DNA of 64,000 nucleotides from Actinocatenispora comari (GTDB lineage Bacteria > Actinomycetota > Actinomycetes > Mycobacteriales > Micromonosporaceae), in NCBI RefSeq assembly GCF_017312725.1, contig NZ_BOPO01000150.1, forward strand, positions 1 to 64,000, read 5' to 3'. A program made the position numbers and the translations under genes. The notes below the pieces were generated by a model that worked only from the letters and a program-made list of their open reading frames with translations, ran no database searches and was not told the origin of the DNA. Position 1 is the first letter of the stretch. Every line of letters starts with the position of its first letter. Positions 51,779-60,046 of this stretch are shown here, in pieces.

Positions 51779-53254
51779 ATGCGAGTCGACCGGGCGTGGC
51801 TGGGCCTGGCGGTACTGATGCTGCCGACGACGTTCGTCGCGATGGATCTGACCGCGTTGTTCCTCGCGCTGCCGCGGCTGGCCGCCGACCTGGGCGCGAG
51901 CAGCGTGCAGCAGCTGTGGATCAGCGACGCGTACGGGTTCCTGGTCGCCGGCCTGGTCATCACGATGGGAACGCTCGGCGACCGGATCGGCCGCCGCCGG
52001 CTGCTGACGATCGGCGCCGCGGCGTTCGCCGTACTGTCGGTCGTCGGCGCGTTCTCGACCGACCCGACGATGCTGATCGTGGTCCGCGCGCTGCTCGGCG
52101 CCGCCGGCGCCACCCTCGCGCCGTCCACCCTGGCGCTGATCAGCAACATGTTCCCCGATCCGGGCCACCGCGGCCGGGCCGTCTCGCTCTGGGCCACCGG
52201 TCAGTTCGCCGGCGGCGCGTTCGGCCCGGTGCTCGCCGGCCTGCTGCTGCAGCACTTCTGGTGGGGCTCGGTGTTCCTCGTCGCCGCACCGGCGATGGCA
52301 CTGGTCGCGATCGCCGGCCCGGTCCTGCTGCCGGAGTACCGCGGCGAGCGGGCCGGCCGCCTCGATCCGGCCAGCGTGGCGCTGTCGCTGGTCGCGGTGC
52401 TGTGCCTCGTGTACGGCATCAAGCAGTTGACGCTCGCCGACTCGCTGCCGGCGCCGGCACTGGCGCTGCTGGTCGGCGCGGTGGTCGGCGCGCTGTTCGT
52501 CCGGCGGCAACTGCGGCTGGCAACCCCGCTGCTGGACCTGCGACTGCTGCGCAACGCGCCGCTCACCGCCGTGATCGTCGGGCTGCTGTTCGCCGGCGTG
52601 GCGATGGCCGGCACCGGCCTGCTCGTCACCCAGTACCTGCAGGGCGTGCTCGGGTTCTCCCCCGCCGCGGCGGCGGTGCTGTGCGCGCCGATGGGGATCG
52701 GCTGCGCCGTCGGCACCATGGCCGCGCCGACGCTGACCCGGCGGCTGCCGAAGCCGACCGCGATCGCCGCCGGGCTGGCCGTCTCCGCGCTGGGCAGCCT
52801 GCTGCTGGTCGGCGCGCACGGCGTCGCCGCCCTGCCGCTGGTACTGGTGGGCACCGCGGTGCTCGGGGTGGGCACCGGGCCGCTGTTCGCGCTGGGTACC
52901 GGCCTGGTGCTCGGCTCGGTACCGCCGGCGCGGGCCGGTTCGGCGGCGTCGATGTCGGAGACCGCCAACTACCTGGGCGGGTCGCTCGGCGTCGCGCTGC
53001 TCGGCGTGCTGGCCGCCGTCGTGTACCAGCGCGGCACCGGCGGCCGGTCCGACTCGCTGGCCGACGCGCTCGCCGCCGGCCACCGGCCGCCCGCCGACCC
53101 GGCCGCGGTACCGCTGGACGCGGCGCGGGCCGCCTTCACCGACAGCATGCACGTCACCGCCGCGGTCGCCGCGGCACTGTTCGCCGCCCTGGCCGTACTC
53201 GTGCTGGTCCTGCGGCCGGCGCACCGCCCGGCCCGGGAGCCCGCCCGTACCTGA
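51779..53254 (+). CDS. MFS drug exporter (EmrB/QacA-like, 14 TM)
   Basis: 491 residues with 14 hydrophobic segments. ATFVAMDLTALFLALPRLAA is not literal, but VAMDLTALFLALPRLAADLG is the helix 1 motif D and TLGDRIGRRRLL is motif A. ALLGAAGATLAPSTLALISN is the helix 4 motif and SMSETANYLGGSLGVALLG closes the C-half. ATG 51779 has AGGAGG eight nt upstream. Substrate unknown; no adjacent regulator, although the ECF42 cassette is divergent and 181 bp away. Confidence 0.92.
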   Translation: MRVDRAWLGLAVLMLPTTFVAMDLTALFLALPRLAADLGASSVQQLWISDAYGFLVAGLVITMGTLGDRIGRRRLLTIGAAAFAVLSVVGAFSTDPTMLIVVRALLGAAGATLAPSTLALISNMFPDPGHRGRAVSLWATGQFAGGAFGPVLAGLLLQHFWWGSVFLVAAPAMALVAIAGPVLLPEYRGERAGRLDPASVALSLVAVLCLVYGIKQLTLADSLPAPALALLVGAVVGALFVRRQLRLATPLLDLRLLRNAPLTAVIVGLLFAGVAMAGTGLLVTQYLQGVLGFSPAAAAVLCAPMGIGCAVGTMAAPTLTRRLPKPTAIAAGLAVSALGSLLLVGAHGVAALPLVLVGTAVLGVGTGPLFALGTGLVLGSVPPARAGSAASMSETANYLGGSLGVALLGVLAAVVYQRGTGGRSDSLADALAAGHRPPADPAAVPLDAARAAFTDSMHVTAAVAAALFAALAVLVLVLRPAHRPAREPART

Positions 53255-53330
53255 GCCCGCGGTCGCCGGAACGCCTGCCGTTTCGGCGATCCGGCCGTCC
53301 GGCCGGGCCCCCGTTGCTAGCGTGGGTACC

Positions 53331-53408
53331 GTGGCCGCCCGGTGCAGCGTGCACGATCGGCGCCGACGGCACGTCGTCCGCCGTCCGCCGAGCCACCGCC
53401 GGGGCTGA
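53331..53408 (+). CDS. possible 25-residue Arg-rich leader ORF
   Basis: GTG 53331 lies 7 nt after TAGCGT (53318-53323), matching the leaderless pattern of this region. The frame codes for 25 residues rich in Arg and His (HDRRRRHVVRRPPSHRRG) and ends at TGA 53406-53408, two nt before the ATG of the AIM24-like gene. It could be a translated leader that couples to that gene or simply untranslated leader. Arg-rich content could make it sensitive to arginyl-tRNA supply. Confidence 0.35.
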   Translation: MAARCSVHDRRRRHVVRRPPSHRRG

Positions 53409-53410
53409 GC

Positions 53411-54088
53411 ATGCAGGTCGAGGTCCGTCACAATCCGTCGTTCGCGGTGGCCCGGGTGACGCTGGCCGCCGGCGAGAGCGTACGAGCCGAATCCGGTGCC
53501 ATGATGGCGATGTCCGCGGACGTCACCATCGAGGCGAAGACCGGCGGCGGCCTGCTGAAGGGGCTGCGGCGCAGCGTGCTCGGCGGTGAGTCGCTGTTCG
53601 TCACCCGGTTCACCGCCGGCCCCGGCGGCGGCTGGGTCGACCTGGCCGGCAACCTGCCGGGCGACGTCACCACCATCGACGTCGCCGGCGCGATGAACCT
53701 GACCCGCGGCGGCTGGCTGTGCTCGTCCGACGGCGTCGAGATCGACACCAAGTGGGGTGGGTTCAAGAATCTGGTCGGCAGCGAGGGCGGCTTCCTGGTC
53801 CGGGCCGAGGGCACCGGGCAGGTGCTCGCCTCCTGCTACGGCGCACTCGACCGGATCGAGCTCGGGCCGGGCGAGAAGGTGATCGTCGACTCCGGGCACG
53901 TCGTCGCGTTCGGCGACGGGCTGAGCTACGACACCCGTACCGTCACCCGCGGCCTGGTGCAGACGCTGAAGTCGGGCGAGGGGTTCGTGTTCGACTTCAC
54001 CGGCCCCGGTCCACTGTGGATCCAGAGCCGCAACCCGACCGAGTTCCTCGCCTGGCTCACCGACAGGCTCCCGTTCAGCCGGGAGTGA
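53411..54088 (+). CDS. TIGR00266/AIM24-family beta-prism protein
   Basis: 225 residues, mostly beta: VRHNPSFAVARVTLAAGES, GGGLLKGLRRSVLGGESLFV and GALDRIELGPGEKVIVDSGH are hallmarks of TIGR00266. Family members form trimeric beta-prisms; in mitochondria AIM24 affects cristae, and bacterial roles are unknown. ATG 53411 is used because it starts the conserved N-terminus. Overlaps the convergent hydrolase gene by 14 bp. Confidence 0.9.
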   Translation: MQVEVRHNPSFAVARVTLAAGESVRAESGAMMAMSADVTIEAKTGGGLLKGLRRSVLGGESLFVTRFTAGPGGGWVDLAGNLPGDVTTIDVAGAMNLTRGGWLCSSDGVEIDTKWGGFKNLVGSEGGFLVRAEGTGQVLASCYGALDRIELGPGEKVIVDSGHVVAFGDGLSYDTRTVTRGLVQTLKSGEGFVFDFTGPGPLWIQSRNPTEFLAWLTDRLPFSRE

Positions 54089-54896
54089 CCCGCGGCGCCG
54101 AGTGGCTGGCGGCGAAGTCCAGCACCAGCTCGGCGGTGCGCGCCGGGGCCTCGATGATCGGGGTGTGCCCCACGTCGGGCAGCATCTCCACCCGGGCACC
54201 CGGTAGGGCGAGGTAGTCGGTCGCCGACGACGGGCGCCAGCGCCGGTCCTGCTCGCCGAACAGCACCAGCAGCGGCTTACCGACCGCCGCGAGCCGGTCC
54301 GGCAGCGCCTTCTCCTCCAGGTACCAGCGCGGGTCCTGCATCAGCGCGGCGAACACCGGGAACGGAGTGTCCCGCATCTCGGCCAGGATGTCCGCCGGCA
54401 GCTCGAAGTCCGGCCGGGCGAACCCGGTCGCCGCGAACTGGCGGATCTGCTCGTCGGTCGGCGGCCACTGCGCCGGCCCGATCGCCGCCGTCTCCGGCGC
54501 GGTGAACGCGGCCATGTTCGGCCCGGTGTCCACCAGTACCAGCGCCGCCACCAGCTCGGGCCGCTGCTCGGCGAGCCCGGTCGCGGCGATCCCGCCGCTG
54601 GAGTGGCCGACCACCACGGCGGGCCCGGCACCGAGCCGGTCCAGTACCGCGCCGACCCGGCTGGCCTGGGCGGGAGTCCGGTAGTCGCCGTCGACCGGCT
54701 TCGCCGACCGACCGCAGCCGAGCAGGTCGACCCGGACGACCCGGTGGGTACCGGTCAGCAGCGGCACCAGCGCGTCCCAGGTACGGCCGGAGGCGGCGGT
54801 GCCGTGGAGGAGCAGCAGCACCGGCGCGTCCCGCGGGCCGTCCTGCCGTACGAAGATGTCGCCGTCGTCCAACGCCAGCATGGTCTCTTCCGTCAT
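54075..54896 (-). CDS. alpha/beta hydrolase
   Basis: 273 residues. Oxyanion segment LLLLHGTAASGRTWDAL, nucleophile S99 in VVGHSSGG, acid in LFGEQDRRWRP and His in LPDVGHTPIIEAP. All elements of an active esterase/epoxide-hydrolase-like enzyme are present. ATG 54896 follows GGTGGAGGC. Substrate unknown. Confidence 0.92.
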   Translation of the reverse strand: MTEETMLALDDGDIFVRQDGPRDAPVLLLLHGTAASGRTWDALVPLLTGTHRVVRVDLLGCGRSAKPVDGDYRTPAQASRVGAVLDRLGAGPAVVVGHSSGGIAATGLAEQRPELVAALVLVDTGPNMAAFTAPETAAIGPAQWPPTDEQIRQFAATGFARPDFELPADILAEMRDTPFPVFAALMQDPRWYLEEKALPDRLAAVGKPLLVLFGEQDRRWRPSSATDYLALPGARVEMLPDVGHTPIIEAPARTAELVLDFAASHSAPRVTPG

Positions 54897-55026
54897 GCCT
54901 CCACCGTGGCCCACCGCGGCCCGCACCGATTGAACGAATGTTCCCGCCGCGCCGGTGCGGGCCGAAGCACCGACCTGCCCGCGGCGCCGTCGCGTCACCG
55001 TGGCGGGCAGCGGCGTACCGGTCAGG

Positions 55027-55683
55027 TCAGCCGCCGGCCTGCTCGCCGAGGTAGAACGCGGTGGTACGGGCCGCGGCAGCCGCTGCGTCGTTCGCTGGCG
55101 TACCGGCACGTGTCGACGCCGCGCCCCACCGATCGCTCGCGGCCCGGATGAAGCGCCGCGCCGGTTCGGCCTGGGCGAAGGACGCGGGATCGGTCGGCCG
55201 ATCCTGCCCGGCGACCAGGTACAGCGACAACCCCAGCAGCGCGAGATCCCAGCCGACGCCCGTCGCGCCCGGCCCGAACTGTGCCCAGAACGGCGATCCG
55301 GCGTCGCCGGTGTGTTCGTGTCGGATGGTGAGCCGGGCCCGCTCGCCGGCTGGCTCGACGCGTACCGTCAGGCGGCTGCTGTCACCGCCGAACTCCCAGG
55401 TCACGGTGAACGATCGGGGCGGGTCACAAGCCACCACCTCACCGGAGGCGTTGCCCTCCACCTGGTAGCGGCCGCCGAGCCGCAGCTCGCCGGTGACCGG
55501 GGAGAACCAGCGGGCGAGCCGGTCGGCCCGAGTGCAGGCCTCCCAGAGGTCCTCGGGCGTCGTCGGATAGCTCTGGCTGATGGTCTGCACCGTGTGCTGC
55601 TGGGTGCCGTCTCGGTCGATGGCGAGGTCTCGGTGGACGTCGTCGGCCTGCGCGTCGATGATCCGGTCGGACTCCTCGGTCAC
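55027..55683 (-). CDS. SRPBCC (AHSA1/activator-of-Hsp90-like) domain protein
   Basis: 218 residues. HTVQTISQSYPTTPEDLWEA, then RLARWFSPVTGELRLGGRYQ and WDLALLGLSLYL are typical of START/AHA1 domains co-encoded with ArsR regulators. It has N- and C-terminal extensions. GTG 55683 overlaps the stop of the ArsR gene (GTGA). A lipid- or small-ligand-binding pocket is expected; the function in these two-gene operons is generally unknown. Confidence 0.92.
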   Translation of the reverse strand: MTEESDRIIDAQADDVHRDLAIDRDGTQQHTVQTISQSYPTTPEDLWEACTRADRLARWFSPVTGELRLGGRYQVEGNASGEVVACDPPRSFTVTWEFGGDSSRLTVRVEPAGERARLTIRHEHTGDAGSPFWAQFGPGATGVGWDLALLGLSLYLVAGQDRPTDPASFAQAEPARRFIRAASDRWGAASTRAGTPANDAAAAAARTTAFYLGEQAGG

Positions 55684-56048
55684 GGGTGCTCCTCGTCGGG
55701 TGTCGGTGTCGGCGTGCCGCCCTGGCGTCGTGCCCGCTTGCCTCGGGCGATCTCGGTGGCCAACGCGTCCAGGTGTGGCGCCCAGAACCGGCGGAACGGG
55801 TCGAGCCAGTCGTCGACGGCGCGCAGCGGCGCCGCCTCCAGCGAGTACAGCCGACGTGTTCCTGCCGCCCGTACGGTCACGAATCCGGACTCCCGGAGCA
55901 CCTTCAGGTGCTGGGAGACGGCTGGCTGGCTGATCCCGAACCGTTCGCCGACCGCGGCCACGATCTCGCCGGCCGGCAGCTCACCGGCGGTGAGCAGTTC
56001 GAGGATGCGTCGTCGGACGGGGTCGCCCAGGATGTCGAACGCGTGCAC
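55680..56048 (-). CDS. ArsR-family winged-helix repressor
   Basis: 122 residues. DILGDPVRRRILELLTAGEL starts the wHTH and FGISQPAVSQHLKVLRESGF is the recognition helix. No Cys-pair metal site is visible, so it belongs to the nonmetal ArsR subgroup that pairs with SRPBCC genes. GTG 56048 is 6 nt after TATATT. Autoregulation is likely through the palindrome at its -35. Confidence 0.94.
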   Translation of the reverse strand: MHAFDILGDPVRRRILELLTAGELPAGEIVAAVGERFGISQPAVSQHLKVLRESGFVTVRAAGTRRLYSLEAAPLRAVDDWLDPFRRFWAPHLDALATEIARGKRARRQGGTPTPTPDEEHP

Positions 56049-56054
56049 CAGCCA

Positions 56055-56082
56055 AATATAGCCAGCAACTTATATAAGTCAA
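56055..56082 (-). promoter_or_regulatory. ArsR-SRPBCC promoter with palindromic operator
   Basis: On the minus strand TTGACT (56082-56077), 16 nt and TATATT (56060-56055) form a near-consensus promoter. The 12-bp perfect palindrome ACTTATATAAGT (56068-56079) overlaps the -35 and spacer. The GTG start is 6 nt after the -10. This is the most AT-rich spot of the region. Confidence 0.85.
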
Positions 56083-56152
56083 GAGCGATGATCGGCTGTA
56101 CCGGCACCCGCTCGGTCGCGGCGCGCACGCCCGGAGCCACGACGACACCCCG

Positions 56153-56296
56153 AGGGGCTGTCTCGACGTCCCCGGCCGAGCGAGGCGAGTCCCGCTTGCC
56201 TGCCCGCACGGCGGAGGGCGGTTCGGGCGTCGGGCTCGCACCCGGCCAGGGCGAACGGACCGCCGCAGCCGGCACGCGACCTTCGAGACAGGCCCT
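56153..56296. mobile_element. MITE-like element with 14-bp terminal inverted repeats
   Basis: AGGGGCTGTCTCGA (56153-56166) and TCGAGACAGGCCCT (56283-56296) are inverted repeats with one mismatch bounding 144 bp with no gene. Length and TIRs fit a non-autonomous insertion (IS5/Tc-like ends are similar in style). No clear target-site duplication was found. Its last base is the first base of the -10 hexamer TAACAT of the AraC gene that follows. Confidence 0.55.
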
Positions 56297-56307
56297 AACA
56301 TGGCGGG

Positions 56308-57195
56308 ATGCGGGCCAGCGGGCGCGGGCGCGACGTGACGGCCGGGTGGGACGTGGCGAGTCCGAGCCGGCCCGGCCGGCTGCCCGGCGCGGTCATGGCG
56401 GGGTTCGAGGTCCGGGAGGTGGCCGCGCCGATCCGGCTCGTCCCGCATCCGGCGGTGATGGTGGCGGTGGAGTTCGGCGGCGGCCAACCGGTCGTGGCCG
56501 ACTCGGCCGGCCGGGAGCAGCGCGGCAGCCTGGTCGCCGGGCCCGGTTTCGGGCTGGGCGGCGCGGTGCTGGCCCGCGGCGCGGACGTCGCCTGCGTCCA
56601 GGTACGGCTCTCGCCGGTGCTGGCCCGCTCGGTCCTCGGTGTGGACGCCGGGGACCTGCGCGGCATCGGCGTACCGCTGGACGACCTGTGGGGCGCCGAC
56701 GCCGCCCGGCTCCGCGAGCAGCTGTCCGCGGCCGCGTCGTGGTCGGCCCGGTTCGCGCTGGTCGAGGCAGCGCTCGCGCGCCGGCGCCGGCCCGGTTCGT
56801 CCCCGGATCCGGAGGTGGCCTGGGCCTGGCGCCGGCTCGTCGCCGGGCGCGGCCTGGTCCGGATCGACCGGCTGGCCGCCGAGGTCGGCTGGAGCCGCAA
56901 GCGGCTGTGGGCCCGGTTCGCGGCGCAGCTCGGCCTGCCGCCGAAGCGGGCCGCGACGCTGATCCGGTTCGACCACGCCGCCTACCACCTGGCGGTGGGG
57001 CGGGATCCGGCCCGGGTCGCCGCGGACGTGGGCTACGCCGACCAGTCGCACCTGCACCGCGAGGTGGTGGCGTGTACCGGTGTCACCCCGGCGACGCTCG
57101 CCGAGGAGCCGTTCCTGGCCGTCGACGACCGGGCCTGGCCGACCCTGCAGCGGCGTCGCCGCGGAGCGGGTTTCCCCGCCCGGCAGGCGAACTGA
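56308..57195 (+). CDS. AraC-family regulator
   Basis: 295 residues. The N-terminal about 190 residues resemble an AraC-type beta-rich sensor (VREVAAPIRLVPHPAVMVAV, then LVAGPGFGLGGAVLARG). The C-terminal double HTH is RIDRLAAEVGWSRKRLWARF and ARVAADVGYADQSHLHREVV. ATG 56308 follows TAACAT by 6 nt. The promoter touches the MITE-like element. Target unknown; the ArsR operon is divergent 260 bp away. Confidence 0.92.
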   Translation: MRASGRGRDVTAGWDVASPSRPGRLPGAVMAGFEVREVAAPIRLVPHPAVMVAVEFGGGQPVVADSAGREQRGSLVAGPGFGLGGAVLARGADVACVQVRLSPVLARSVLGVDAGDLRGIGVPLDDLWGADAARLREQLSAAASWSARFALVEAALARRRRPGSSPDPEVAWAWRRLVAGRGLVRIDRLAAEVGWSRKRLWARFAAQLGLPPKRAATLIRFDHAAYHLAVGRDPARVAADVGYADQSHLHREVVACTGVTPATLAEEPFLAVDDRAWPTLQRRRRGAGFPARQAN

Positions 57196-57233
57196 CGTCT
57201 GTCTACTGTGGACCAACCGGGCGCCGCCGGCAG

Positions 57234-57303
57234 GTACGTGCGGGCAGCGGCGGAGCAGGTCGGCGAGTACGTCAGTGCGGGCGGCGGCGGAGGACGTCGG
57301 CGA
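57234..57303. repeat. tandem duplication of the TetR gene 3' end
   Basis: 57267-57303 (the end of the TetR gene, including its stop) and 57234-57266 just beyond it share GTACGT, GTGCGGGC and GGTCGGCGA-type blocks with a 4-nt indel. In the gene's sense the original reads LADVLRRRPH and the downstream copy LADLLRRCPH. Confidence 0.75.
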
Positions 57304-57871
57304 GTACCGAGGTGACGAACCGGGCGACCGCGTCGGGGGCCGGCGGGCCGGGTTCGGTGAACAGCAGGTGCCCGCCACCGACCAGGGAGAGGGTCAGCGA
57401 CGCGATGTCGGCATCGGCGGCGATCCGGCCGAGTTCGCGTTCGGCCGTCAGGTAGTCGCCGACCGCGCCGGTGACCTCGCCCAGGATCGCGGTCCCGCCA
57501 CCGGGTCGGGCGGCCCGCAGCCGGGCGCGCAGCTCGTCCCGGAACGTGATCAGCGGGATGAGCGCCACCCAGATCGGCCCGAACAGCGCGGTCAGCGCGG
57601 TGGTGAGGTTGTCGACGACACCGCCGGTACCGGCGGCCTGCCGCAGCTCGGCGGCCCGGGGTGCCAGCTGTGCCGCCGCCCGGTCCAGGACGAGTTCGGT
57701 GAGGAACGCATCGAAGTCGGCGAAGTGGCGGTGCAGCACCCCCTTGGCGCAGCCGGCCTCGTCGGTCACGGCGCGGCTGGTCAGCCCGTTCGCCCCGGCC
57801 CGCAGCAGCACCCGCTCCGCGGCGTCGAACAGCTGCTGGCGGGCGTCCTGCAGGTGCACCCCGGTTGGCAT
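57272..57871 (-). CDS. TetR-family repressor
   Basis: 199 residues. HTH at about 12-55 (LFDAAERVLLRAGANGLTSR, then VTDEAGCAKGVLHRHFADFD). It is divergent from an SAM methyltransferase with a 26-bp perfect dyad between, so regulation of both is very likely. ATG 57871 is preceded by GAGAGGATC. An earlier in-frame start at 57955 would put coding sequence through the operator and is rejected. Confidence 0.93.
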   Translation of the reverse strand: MPTGVHLQDARQQLFDAAERVLLRAGANGLTSRAVTDEAGCAKGVLHRHFADFDAFLTELVLDRAAAQLAPRAAELRQAAGTGGVVDNLTTALTALFGPIWVALIPLITFRDELRARLRAARPGGGTAILGEVTGAVGDYLTAERELGRIAADADIASLTLSLVGGGHLLFTEPGPPAPDAVARFVTSVLADVLRRRPH

Positions 57872-57934
57872 CCACCGATCCTCTCGTACCGCGTCCGCCG
57901 GGCGCACGCACCCACCGGCGGGTGCCCCGGATTG

Positions 57935-57975
57935 CGCTAGTGGGCGCTCGCCCACTAGCGTGGGCGCATGCCCAC
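57935..57975. promoter_or_regulatory. two operators overlapping the methyltransferase promoter and start
   Basis: CGCTAGTGGGCG (57935-57946), 2 nt, then CGCCCACTAGCG (57949-57960) is a perfect dyad whose right arm includes the -10 TAGCGT (57956-57961). A second dyad GTGGGC-GCAT-GCCCAC (57960-57975) shares the half-site and covers the ATG at 57968. A bound TetR protein would block both promoter and initiation. Confidence 0.88.
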
Positions 57976-58783
57976 TTTACCTCCAGAGCAAGCCCCACCA
58001 CCGCCCGAGCTGCACCGGGCCCGCCGGATGGCGGAGTCGTTCGGGACCGATCCGGCCGGCTACGACCGGGCCCGACCCGAGTACCCCGCCGAGCTGGTGG
58101 CACGGATCGTCGGCGACCGCACGGCGCCCGCCGTACTCGACATCGGCTGCGGCACCGGGATCGCCGGGCGCCAGTTCCAGGCCGCCGGCGGCACCGTGCT
58201 CGGCGTCGAGCCGGACGCCCGGATGGCCGGTCACGCCCGCGCACACGGGCTGCCGGTCGAGGTGGCGACGTTCGAGGACTGGCAGCCGAACGGCCGCACC
58301 TTCGACGTGCTGATCGCCGCCCAGTCCTGGCACTGGGTCGACCCGGTCGCCGGGCTGCGCAAGGCGGCCGGGGTGCTGCGCCCCGGCGGCCGGTTCGCGC
58401 TGTTCGGGCACGTGTTCGAGCCGCCCGCCGAGATCGCCCGGCCGTTCGCCGAGGCGTACCGCAGGGTCGTGCCCGACTCGCCGTTCGGCCAGGGCTCCGG
58501 GCGCCGCCCGGTCGAGGTCTACCAGGCGGGGTACGCGAAGATCGCCGAGTCGCTGCGGGAGTCGGGCGGCTTCCACGACGTCGAGCAGTGGCGGTTCGAC
58601 TGGCAGCGCGACTACACCCGGGACGAGTGGCTCGCGCTGCTGCCCACCACCGGCGGCATCGCCCCGCTGCGACCCGAGCAGCGGGCCGAGATCCTCGCGG
58701 CGGTCGGCGCCGCCATCGACACCGTCGGCGGCGGCTTCACCATGGAGTACGTCACGCTCGCCGCCACCGCGGTGCGCGACTGA
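57968..58783 (+). CDS. SAM-dependent methyltransferase (class I)
   Basis: 271 residues. Motif I is VLDIGCGTGIAGRQF, motif II VLGVEPDARM, and LIAAQSWHWVDPVAGLRKAA and LRPGGRFALFGHV complete the Methyltransf_11 domain. WHWVD is typical of a subgroup that includes TAM- and Ubie-like enzymes. ATG 57968 is 6 nt after TAGCGT (leaderless). Controlled by the divergent TetR protein; substrate unknown, possibly the TetR ligand. Confidence 0.93.
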   Translation: MPTLPPEQAPPPPELHRARRMAESFGTDPAGYDRARPEYPAELVARIVGDRTAPAVLDIGCGTGIAGRQFQAAGGTVLGVEPDARMAGHARAHGLPVEVATFEDWQPNGRTFDVLIAAQSWHWVDPVAGLRKAAGVLRPGGRFALFGHVFEPPAEIARPFAEAYRRVVPDSPFGQGSGRRPVEVYQAGYAKIAESLRESGGFHDVEQWRFDWQRDYTRDEWLALLPTTGGIAPLRPEQRAEILAAVGAAIDTVGGGFTMEYVTLAATAVRD

Positions 58784-58788
58784 AGCGT

Positions 58789-58822
58789 GCGGTCCGCGTC
58801 GGGAAGGCCCGACGCGGACCGC
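58789..58822. terminator. bidirectional hairpin terminator
   Basis: A perfect 15-bp stem GCGGTCCGCGTCGGG/CCCGACGCGGACCGC with AAGG loop occupies the 42-bp gap between two convergent stops (58783 and 58826). Confidence 0.88.
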
Positions 58823-58825
58823 GGC

Positions 58826-60046
58826 TCAGTGCAGCGCGCTGTGCTTCTGCCAGGTCGACCACGGCACCGACCAGTCGCCGTTCTGCCACAGCTCGATCTT
58901 CGGGCCGGTGGTGTGCACGACCTGGACCACGTCGCCGATCAGCGAGTGCTTGTAGTACCAGATGGCGTTGTCGCGGTTGAGGTTCAGGCAGCCGTGCGAC
59001 ACGTCCTGGTGGCCCTGCGCCCACACCGTGGTGTCCAGCTCGTGCAGGTAGATACCGTCGGTGCTGATCTTCGTGGCGTAGTAGACCGACTCGGCGGCGT
59101 ACCCGTACGGCGAGTCGGCCGGCAGGCCGTAGCTGTCCGACGACATCGTCACCGGGTTGCCGTGGTCCAGCACGGTGTAGGTGCCGGACATGGTCCACAG
59201 CGAGATCGAGCCGTTCTTGCCCTTCACGTACCCGCCCTGGCCCATCGAGGTGGGCATGTCGCGGACCAGCTTGTCGTTGTCGTAGACCTTCACGTGATGG
59301 GTCTTGTCGTCGGCGATCGCCACGTGCTTGTCGCCGATGGTGAAGCTGGCCTTGCGGTCGGCCTGCCCGTACAGCCCCTTGCCGACGCGGACGCCGTAGA
59401 CCTTGGCGTCGATGGTCACCTTGGTGCCGGCGGCGTAGTAGTTCTCCGGCCGCCAGTGCACGTTCTGGTCGTCCACCCAGTACCAGGAGCCGTCGACGTG
59501 CGGGCTGGTCGTCACCTGCAGCGCCTTCTCGGCCGCCGCCTTGTCGCCGACCTGCTCGTCGAAGTGCACCACCGGCACGATGCCCACGCCGTAGGTCGCG
59601 CCGTTCTTCAGCGCGTAGCCACCGGTGCGCTGCAGGTAGGGCAGCGTGTAGTTGGCCGGTTTGACGGTGCGGAACGACTTGCTCGTCTGCACCTTCTTGC
59701 CGTCGGCGTTGGCCGCCACGGCCGACAGCGTGTACTTCGTGTCGTACTTCAGCGTGCCGGTGGCCTGCCAGGACGCGCCGCCCTTGGCCACCGCGCCGGC
59801 GATGTCGGCGCCCTTGGCGCTGCGCAGCGTCACCGACTTCAACGCGCCGCCGGTCACCTTGACCTGCACCGGCCCGGCCGGGCTGACGTCCGACGTCGCG
59901 GTCAGGCTGGTACTGATCACGGCGGCCGGTGCCGGGGCGTGCGACGGCTTCGCGTGGGCCTGTGGACCACCCGACGACGTACACCCGGCCACCGCCAGCA
60001 CGGCGACGGCCGACCACCCGACCCACACGACCCGACGCACACGCAT
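58826..60046 (-). CDS. L,D-transpeptidase lipoprotein (Ig-like plus YkuD domain)
   Basis: 406 residues. A lipobox AVAGC follows a hydrophobic signal (residues about 8-26), then two Ig-like domains (about 40-270) and a YkuD catalytic domain ending with HQDVSHGCLNL, where the Cys is the acyl-enzyme nucleophile and SHGC is the hallmark. It forms 3-3 peptidoglycan cross-links on the outer face of the membrane, as mycobacterial Ldt proteins do. GGGGAGG precedes the ATG pair 60049/60046. Confidence 0.95.
   Translation of the reverse strand: MRVRRVVWVGWSAVAVLAVAGCTSSGGPQAHAKPSHAPAPAAVISTSLTATSDVSPAGPVQVKVTGGALKSVTLRSAKGADIAGAVAKGGASWQATGTLKYDTKYTLSAVAANADGKKVQTSKSFRTVKPANYTLPYLQRTGGYALKNGATYGVGIVPVVHFDEQVGDKAAAEKALQVTTSPHVDGSWYWVDDQNVHWRPENYYAAGTKVTIDAKVYGVRVGKGLYGQADRKASFTIGDKHVAIADDKTHHVKVYDNDKLVRDMPTSMGQGGYVKGKNGSISLWTMSGTYTVLDHGNPVTMSSDSYGLPADSPYGYAAESVYYATKISTDGIYLHELDTTVWAQGHQDVSHGCLNLNRDNAIWYYKHSLIGDVVQVVHTTGPKIELWQNGDWSVPWSTWQKHSALH

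Noticed and set aside
56153-56296. Inverted repeats considered a transcription terminator
   Set aside because: Arms are 116 bp apart, too far for an intrinsic terminator; a MITE-like element fits better.
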